Shown: piece after piece, positions 23,143-27,275 of the stretch
Numbering within the stretch: the first letter of the stretch is position 1
Layout: each line of letters starts with the position of its first letter
NCBI GenBank assembly: GCA_904501975.1
Contig: CAJGCZ010000031.1
Coordinates: 1 to 27,275 of the forward strand
Length of the DNA: 27,275 bases
Direction of reading: 5' to 3'
Origin: an uncultured Akkermansia sp.
GTDB lineage: Bacteria > Verrucomicrobiota > Verrucomicrobiia > Verrucomicrobiales > Akkermansiaceae
Notes under the pieces: generated by a model
Databases searched by the model: none
Seen by the model: only the letters and a program-made list of their open reading frames with translations
Told to the model about the DNA's origin: nothing
Program-made: the position numbers and the translations under genes

Positions 23143-23616
23143 TTACTTTTTACGAACTTTGTAATCGCCATCGCCTACCGACAATACCTCCACGCGCACG
23201 CGTTGCAGTCCTTTTTCGGTAAAACCGAGGTCGCGAGCCACGGCGGCACTCACATCGATGAGTCGCCCTTTAATGAAGGGGCCGCGGTCAGATACGCGGG
23301 CCTCGACACTCTTGCCGTTGGCCAACGAGGTGATGCGAACCATGCAAGGCAGCGGCAGGGTGCGGTGGGCAGCGTAATACTCGCCCGAGCGCAGCCTTTC
23401 GCCAATGGCATTCACACCGCCACTGCCATCGTAAAAGGAGGCAATGCCCTCGGCTTTATAGCTCAGTGCCGGGTGCACATCCATAGGAACGAATCGGTGC
23501 CCTTTAATGGTATAGGCAGACTTTTTGTAGCCCTTATAAGGTTGACGCTGGGTTTGGCATGAGGCCAATACACCGGCCAGCATCAGGGCTACGGCGGTAA
23601 ACAGGCGGAACTTCAT
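23143..23616 (-). CDS. RlpA-like septal ring lipoprotein (double-psi beta-barrel)
   Basis: 157 residues from ATG 23616. The lipobox VLASC places the lipidated Cys at 20. The double-psi beta-barrel domain follows: GIASFYDGSGG, GERLRSGEYYAAHRTLPL, RITSLANGKSVEARVSDRGPF and RLIDVSAAVARDLGF are RlpA hallmarks. RlpA proteins bind or cleave denuded peptidoglycan; the SPOR domain of larger forms is absent. The start is fixed by an extended -10 promoter (TGCTATACT) that would begin transcription at this ATG; an ATG 6 nt earlier lies between the -10 box and the start. In one operon with the M42 gene. Confidence 0.9.
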   Translation of the reverse strand: MKFRLFTAVALMLAGVLASCQTQRQPYKGYKKSAYTIKGHRFVPMDVHPALSYKAEGIASFYDGSGGVNAIGERLRSGEYYAAHRTLPLPCMVRITSLANGKSVEARVSDRGPFIKGRLIDVSAAVARDLGFTEKGLQRVRVEVLSVGDGDYKVRKK

Positions 23617-23622
23617 GCCCAT

Positions 23623-23651
23623 AGTATAGCAGATAGTTGCCCCGCACGCAA
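23623..23651 (-). promoter_or_regulatory. rlpA promoter, leaderless
   Basis: Minus strand TTGCGT (23646-23651), 17-nt spacer, TGC-preceded TATACT (23623-23628), then 6 nt to ATG 23616. Confidence 0.7.
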
Positions 23652-23695
23652 GCTCGGACATTCCCGAAGCTTTGCCACCGCCCTCCGATAACAAC

Positions 23696-23922
23696 GATAT
23701 TGAATATTGAATGTTGGATGTTGAATATTGATGGTGGAGTTTACGCAAAGATAATTTTATAGCCCAATACGGCAATTTAAAGCCACCCACCGTGCCACCC
23801 TACGCTTACCGCCCGCGCCTTAAGCGCGGAACACATGCCGATTGGTACGCTTAGCTTCTCCTGCGAGCCGAAGGCGAGCGGAACTCTTAAATTCGTCCTT
23901 CGGAATTCGTAACTCGTACTTC
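23696..23922. repeat. Composite of intergenic repeats (families A, REP and C)
   Basis: Upstream of rlpA: a family A stretch (23696-23730), a REP end GCCACCCACCGTGCCACCC (23782-23800) with a hairpin CCGCGCCTTAAGCGCGG (about 23815-23831), a TGCGAGCCG motif (about 23861), and a family C arm (23890-23922) matching the outer arm of 8414-8569. No gene is seen in this stretch. It looks like a decayed accumulation of the same elements found elsewhere in the window. Confidence 0.6.
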
Positions 23923-23969
23923 CTTTCGTCCTTCTCCCATTTATCAACAGAAAACTTTCACAAAGCGAT

Positions 23970-23998
23970 AAAAAAAATCCCCATACGGTTTCGTATGG
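23970..23998 (-). terminator. Terminator of a small leftward transcript
   Basis: On the minus strand CCATACG pairs with CGTATGG around a 4-nt loop, followed by GGA and T8. It lies about 75 nt beyond the stop of the small open frame at 24072-24173. Confidence 0.7.
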
Positions 23999-24071
23999 CG
24001 ATCTGACGCACCTCGGCGGTGCAGAAACCGTTCCCTCTCCCCGTGGAGAAGTGGCGGTTGTAGGAGCAACA

Positions 24072-24173
24072 TCAGCGCTGAACAGCTACCGGTGCCTCGA
24101 AGGTGGGGGGCAGGGTGTTAGCGGTGGCAGTAACGGCTGTAAGGCTCAGAAGAATGGCGATGCTCTTAATCAT
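24072..24173 (-). CDS. Possible 33-residue secreted peptide
   Basis: MIKSIAILLSLTAVTATA followed by NTLPPTFEAPVAVQR and a stop. The first 18 residues form a typical signal peptide with an ATA cleavage site, leaving a 15-residue mature peptide. A promoter (24231-24258) and terminator (23970-23998) frame it, giving a transcript near 250 nt. No Shine-Dalgarno, but few genes here have one. It could also be the remnant of a longer exported protein, or the transcript could act as an RNA. Confidence 0.45.
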   Translation of the reverse strand: MIKSIAILLSLTAVTATANTLPPTFEAPVAVQR

Positions 24174-24230
24174 AACTTCTATTTACTACTGGTTGTTGTT
24201 ATTATTTCGCTTGCCCGTGAGGGCGCGCAA

Positions 24231-24258
24231 ATATTACACCATTTTTTCAGAACGTCAA
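24231..24258 (-). promoter_or_regulatory. Promoter of the small leftward transcript
   Basis: Minus strand TTGACG (24253-24258), 16-nt spacer, TAATAT (24231-24236). The predicted start near 24224 gives a leader of about 50 nt. Confidence 0.6.
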
Positions 24259-24303
24259 GAGTAAAATCGAGAAAAATTTGAAAATTCTTTTTACCGTGAT
24301 ATT

Positions 24304-24726
24304 TCAGTGCTGAAAAGCGGAGTAACGAATAGCTGCGGTGTCTACCCAATTCGCTCCCTGAGCATCGGTAATCTGTATTCCTTGTGGGGTTTCTTTCATG
24401 CCTAATTCACTCAGCCACTGGATATCTTCGCTGTAATGGGTGTAGCTGCGGCCATCGGGCAAACGGATGGTGAGCGCCTTTACCATTTCATATTCTTCTC
24501 CGCCGCCCATCACATAACCGAGGGTGTAAATGTATCCCAAGCCCGGAACAAACATTCCCACGCAGGAGCTGAATGGATACGACAAGGTGAGCTGTATATC
24601 CCCGATGCGGCTCGTTTGGTATTTATGCCAAATAATCGTTACCCCTACAAAGCATTGCAGCGCATACAGCAGAACAAGCACCAACAGACAGCCACGACAA
24701 CACCCCAGCTTTTTTAACCTTCTCAT
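24304..24726 (-). CDS. Small membrane-anchored protein of unknown function
   Basis: 140 residues. A basic N terminus (MRRLKK) and a hydrophobic helix at about 10-32 suggest a membrane anchor; a second weakly hydrophobic stretch (about 52-72, rich in Gly and aromatic residues) may dip into the membrane. The rest is soluble with no recognised motif. It starts 13 nt after the second amidase gene and probably shares its transcript. Confidence 0.6.
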   Translation of the reverse strand: MRRLKKLGCCRGCLLVLVLLYALQCFVGVTIIWHKYQTSRIGDIQLTLSYPFSSCVGMFVPGLGYIYTLGYVMGGGEEYEMVKALTIRLPDGRSYTHYSEDIQWLSELGMKETPQGIQITDAQGANWVDTAAIRYSAFQH

Positions 24727-24739
24727 GGCTCAGGCAGCA

Positions 24740-25918
24740 TTACCGGCGACGGCGGCCGGAAGATTGGTTTTTGTTTTTATTCTTGTTGGCGGAGGAAGAG
24801 GATTTTTTAGAGGAAGAAGACGAGGAGGTCTTTTGTGACTTCTTGTTTTTATCCGTCTTGGAGGAGGTTTGCTTGGTGGAGTCCGGGGCAGCAGGTGCAG
24901 GAGGCGGAGTAGCCACCGGGGGCGGGGGGATAATTTGAGCAGTGGTGGAGATAGCAGCCTTGAAGGCAAGGATGCCTTGTGCCAAGCCCTGCACCAAGTT
25001 GGCGCGGTACTCATCGCTCAGCAGCTGCGTGGCTTCCTCTTTATTGGTGGCATAGCCCACCATCACCATGGCCGCAGGGCAGGTGACGGTGTTGAGCATG
25101 GTGTAATACGCACGGCGCACGGCGCGGTCCGGTGCCTTGGTGGCATTGACGGCGTGGGAGTGCAGCGCAAAGGCCAAGGCGGCGTTGGCGGCATCGTAGC
25201 GGTTAGCCTGCATGGCCTTGTTTTTGGGCTCTTGCGGGGCGGCGGTGTAGGTTTCGATGCCGAATACATCCGAGCGCCCGCCGTTGAGGTGAAGACTGAT
25301 AAAAATGGCATCGCGGTGCTGCTCCTCCACCTTCACGCGTTCTGCATCGCTGAGGTTGCGGTTCGTGTCGCGGGTGAGGACGACTTGCAGCCCTTGTTGT
25401 TGGAGGGCTGCGGCCAGTTCTTGCGCCAGTTGCAGGGTAAAGATGCTTTCCGTAATGAGGGGAGATTTGTTACCGGGGTCGGTGCCGCCGTGGCCGGGGT
25501 CAATGATGACGGTTTGCACGTTGCGGCGCTCGGGGATATAGGTGGGGCGCAAAATGGGGTCGATGAGCTTTACGTAATCCGTTTTGGAGATGAGCAGCTC
25601 GCCATCCTCGCGCTGCTGCACGGCGTGCATGAGGCGGCAGCGGTAGCCGCCAATGAGCAGCTCGCGGCTGCCGGGAGTAACGCGAAGATTAAATGCAGAG
25701 TTGATGATGCTTACCTCGTTGCTGCCTTTCTTCTTTTTGGTGGGGGTGGTAAGCTTGTAAAAATTGCGCAGGTGCTCCAAGCTGTAATACTCGTGCTCGC
25801 CGATAGTGCTTGTCTCCCACGCGGCAGCATCTGCACGCGCCGTGAGGGGCAGGCCGCAGGCTACAGCCATGAGCATGGCAGCGGTGAGGAGAGTGGAGAT
25901 AAAAGCCCGAGCATTCAT
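24740..25918 (-). CDS. N-acetylmuramoyl-L-alanine amidase homologue lacking the catalytic Glu
   Basis: 392 residues: signal peptide (about 1-30), an N-terminal domain shared with the next amidase (40-130, ending IDPILRP), an Amidase_3 domain (about 135-325), and a Pro-rich then Lys/Ser/Asn-rich basic tail (330-392, ending RRRR). Zinc ligands are present: His 143 in DPGHGGTDPG, Glu 157 in ITESI and His 210 in SLHLNGG. The catalytic glutamate, normally in VLVELGFLSN, is replaced: here the sequence is AMVMVGYATN with Met 286 at that place. It may be a regulator or binder rather than an active enzyme. 26 nt after the first amidase gene. Confidence 0.85.
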   Translation of the reverse strand: MNARAFISTLLTAAMLMAVACGLPLTARADAAAWETSTIGEHEYYSLEHLRNFYKLTTPTKKKKGSNEVSIINSAFNLRVTPGSRELLIGGYRCRLMHAVQQREDGELLISKTDYVKLIDPILRPTYIPERRNVQTVIIDPGHGGTDPGNKSPLITESIFTLQLAQELAAALQQQGLQVVLTRDTNRNLSDAERVKVEEQHRDAIFISLHLNGGRSDVFGIETYTAAPQEPKNKAMQANRYDAANAALAFALHSHAVNATKAPDRAVRRAYYTMLNTVTCPAAMVMVGYATNKEEATQLLSDEYRANLVQGLAQGILAFKAAISTTAQIIPPPPVATPPPAPAAPDSTKQTSSKTDKNKKSQKTSSSSSSKKSSSSANKNKNKNQSSGRRRR

Positions 25919-25944
25919 GGCGCGATGGAGGTGCAGTGGTGGGG

Positions 25945-27006
25945 TTATTTAAGTCTGGTAGAGCCGCGGTATGTGTTGCCGCTGCCGTGGAGGCTCCCGC
26001 CACCGGTGCGCACATTGCGTTGCTTGAGGGGTTTTGCCTCGATGGCGCTCTTGTAGGCAATGATGCCTTGGCAAATGCTGTTAGCCAATTTTTCGCGATA
26101 GGCGTTGGAGGAGATGAGACGCCCTTCATCCGGGTTGGAGACAAAGCCTCCCTCAAATAAAACGGCAGGGCGGGTAATAGTGCATAATACCGAGAAGCGT
26201 GCACGCTGAATACCGCGATCAATGGCGCCGGTGTTGCGTATGGCGCGGCTGTGAATGGCGGTGGCAAGGGCAATGTTGGCGCTGTCCTGGTTGTTGCCCG
26301 CTAATGATTCTCTACGGCGCGTGCGCGCGAAGGGAGATGTGGTGCCGTGCGGGGCTAGGGTGAAGGTTTCTATGCCTTTAGCGGCGCGGCGACCGGAGTT
26401 GTGGTGAATGCTCACAAAAATGCAGTTGGGCGTTTTGTTGGCAATAGCCACACGCTCGCCGAGGGTAAGAAAAACATCGGTATCGCGAGTCATTACCACC
26501 TTGAGTCCGGCTTGCTTCAGTTTGTCGCGCACCTTGCGGGCTACGGCAAGGTTGCAGTCTTTTTCTTTGGCCCAGGGGCTAACGGCGCCGGCATCGTGCC
26601 CGCCGTGTCCGGCATCAATAACCACGGTGGTGATTTTTCCCTCCTGCTTGTTAAAATTGGGGCGCAGTACGGGGTCCACCAGCTTCTTCATATCAACGGC
26701 AGAAATCAGAAGCTTGCCGTTGTGCTCGCGGACGGGGTAGGAGAGAATATAACGGTAATTGTTGACGTAAAAATCCTGCTTTCCGGCTTTTACGGAAATA
26801 GTGTAGGAGCCGGAGCCGTAGGATTTGAATCCCTCCTTGCCTTGCTTGGGTAGATATTTGTAGAAGCGGCAGGCATCCTCTACCTCCACATACTCTACGT
26901 CCTCTACCTTCCACACTTGCCAATCAGACGGTTCTGCAATAGCTTGGCTTACTGCCCCTGCCAACAGGGTCAGTATCAGCATCATGTATTGCAGCACGCG
27001 TTTCAT
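25945..27006 (-). CDS. N-acetylmuramoyl-L-alanine amidase (Amidase_3)
   Basis: 353 residues: signal peptide (cleavage near QAIA, about 24), an N-terminal domain like that of its neighbour (30-118, ending VDPVLRP), and an Amidase_3 catalytic domain. Zinc ligands His 134 (DAGHGGHDAG), Glu 148 (AKEKD) and His 201 (SIHHNSG) and the catalytic Glu 285 (VLFEGGFVSNPDE) are all present. It cleaves the bond between N-acetylmuramic acid and L-alanine in peptidoglycan in the periplasm. First gene of a three-gene unit; the paralogue follows. The C terminus is Gly/Ser/Arg-rich. Confidence 0.93.
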   Translation of the reverse strand: MKRVLQYMMLILTLLAGAVSQAIAEPSDWQVWKVEDVEYVEVEDACRFYKYLPKQGKEGFKSYGSGSYTISVKAGKQDFYVNNYRYILSYPVREHNGKLLISAVDMKKLVDPVLRPNFNKQEGKITTVVIDAGHGGHDAGAVSPWAKEKDCNLAVARKVRDKLKQAGLKVVMTRDTDVFLTLGERVAIANKTPNCIFVSIHHNSGRRAAKGIETFTLAPHGTTSPFARTRRRESLAGNNQDSANIALATAIHSRAIRNTGAIDRGIQRARFSVLCTITRPAVLFEGGFVSNPDEGRLISSNAYREKLANSICQGIIAYKSAIEAKPLKQRNVRTGGGSLHGSGNTYRGSTRLK

Positions 27007-27012
27007 GCGTCC

Positions 27013-27042
27013 ATGCTAACATGGTACAACGGCTGTTGACAA
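27013..27042 (-). promoter_or_regulatory. Amidase operon promoter, leaderless
   Basis: Minus strand TTGTCA (27037-27042), 18-nt spacer, TAGCAT (27013-27018), then 6 nt to the ATG at 27006. The -10 is weak. Confidence 0.5.
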
Positions 27043-27275
27043 GAATAAACTATGACAACACGGTGCAAAGCTGCGCGGCTTAGGGTTCGCTCTCCGGAAA
27101 TCGTAACTCTGTACTTCTCTAACTTGGGTATGATTGTAAATTGCAAGGATAAATGCGACAAAGGTAAATAAAAATGGAGATTAGGCAAGGATTCTGTTAA
27201 AATGGAAAGAATACACTTTTGCTAATTGCCAAGCGGAGTGCCCATCAAGCAATTTTCTTGGGTATTTATTCATCC
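27043..27275. other. Intergenic end of window, no gene seen
   Basis: A/T-rich, without a convincing coding frame. It contains a degraded family C piece (ATCGTAACTCTGTACTTC at 27099-27116) and ATTGTAAATTGCAAGG (about 27133-27148), which resembles part of the 8414-8569 element. Confidence 0.5.

Noticed and set aside
23617..23790. N-terminal extension of the RlpA-like protein
   Set aside because: The upstream codons cover the promoter and a family A repeat, and the lipoprotein signal peptide starts at 23616.

Overview
The window looks like a chromosomal segment from a Verrucomicrobiota bacterium close to Akkermansia. The main reason is a pair of surface proteins ending in a PEP-CTERM sorting tail (PEP, short hydrophobic stretch, run of arginines) of the kind abundant in Akkermansia. 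A lipid A deacylase, several lipoproteins and a System II cytochrome c assembly pair confirm a Gram-negative envelope. Most of the content is ordinary chromosome; no prophage, CRISPR array, tRNA or rRNA was seen.

Layout. 1-476: intergenic palindromic repeats. 477-2461: two divergent PEP-CTERM genes around a 343-bp segment bounded by perfect 24-bp inverted repeats, a candidate invertible promoter. 2629-4181: two overlapping paralogous lipoprotein genes with a putative Cys-His-Asp core. 4327-5476: rplU-rpmA, divergent from tsaE. 5477-6790: a RAYT-type (Y1, HUH) transposase gene surrounded by its own palindromic repeats, between the convergent genes tsaE and tilS. 6791-8363: tilS and a NUDIX gene. 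8607-11464: an eight-haem cytochrome with TPRs and a CvpA-like membrane protein. 11577-15951: purine cluster purC-purS-purL-purQ on the minus strand. 16098-17417: ankyrin-like exported protein. 17570-20453: lpxR followed by a ResB/CcsA pair. 20578-21870: hisD. 21952-23616: rlpA-like lipoprotein and an M42 peptidase. 24072-24173: a possible small secreted peptide with its own promoter and terminator. 24304-27006: two N-acetylmuramoyl-L-alanine amidases and a small membrane protein.

Two genome-wide habits show through. First, many genes have a recognisable -35/-10 promoter whose -10 box ends only 6-10 nt before the start codon, so their mRNAs should be leaderless or nearly so; Shine-Dalgarno motifs are scarce. 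Second, intergenic regions carry families of imperfect palindromes with A/T-rich arms, several of which begin exactly at a stop codon (tilS, the CvpA-like gene, the second lipoprotein gene, ccsA). The RAYT locus appears to be an expanded version of one such palindrome.

Functionally, the octahaem cytochrome and the ResB/CcsA pair fit together (extracytoplasmic c-type haem protein and its assembly system). The four purine genes supply PurC and the three-part FGAM synthase. The amidases, RlpA-like protein and LpxR act on peptidoglycan or lipid A in the envelope.
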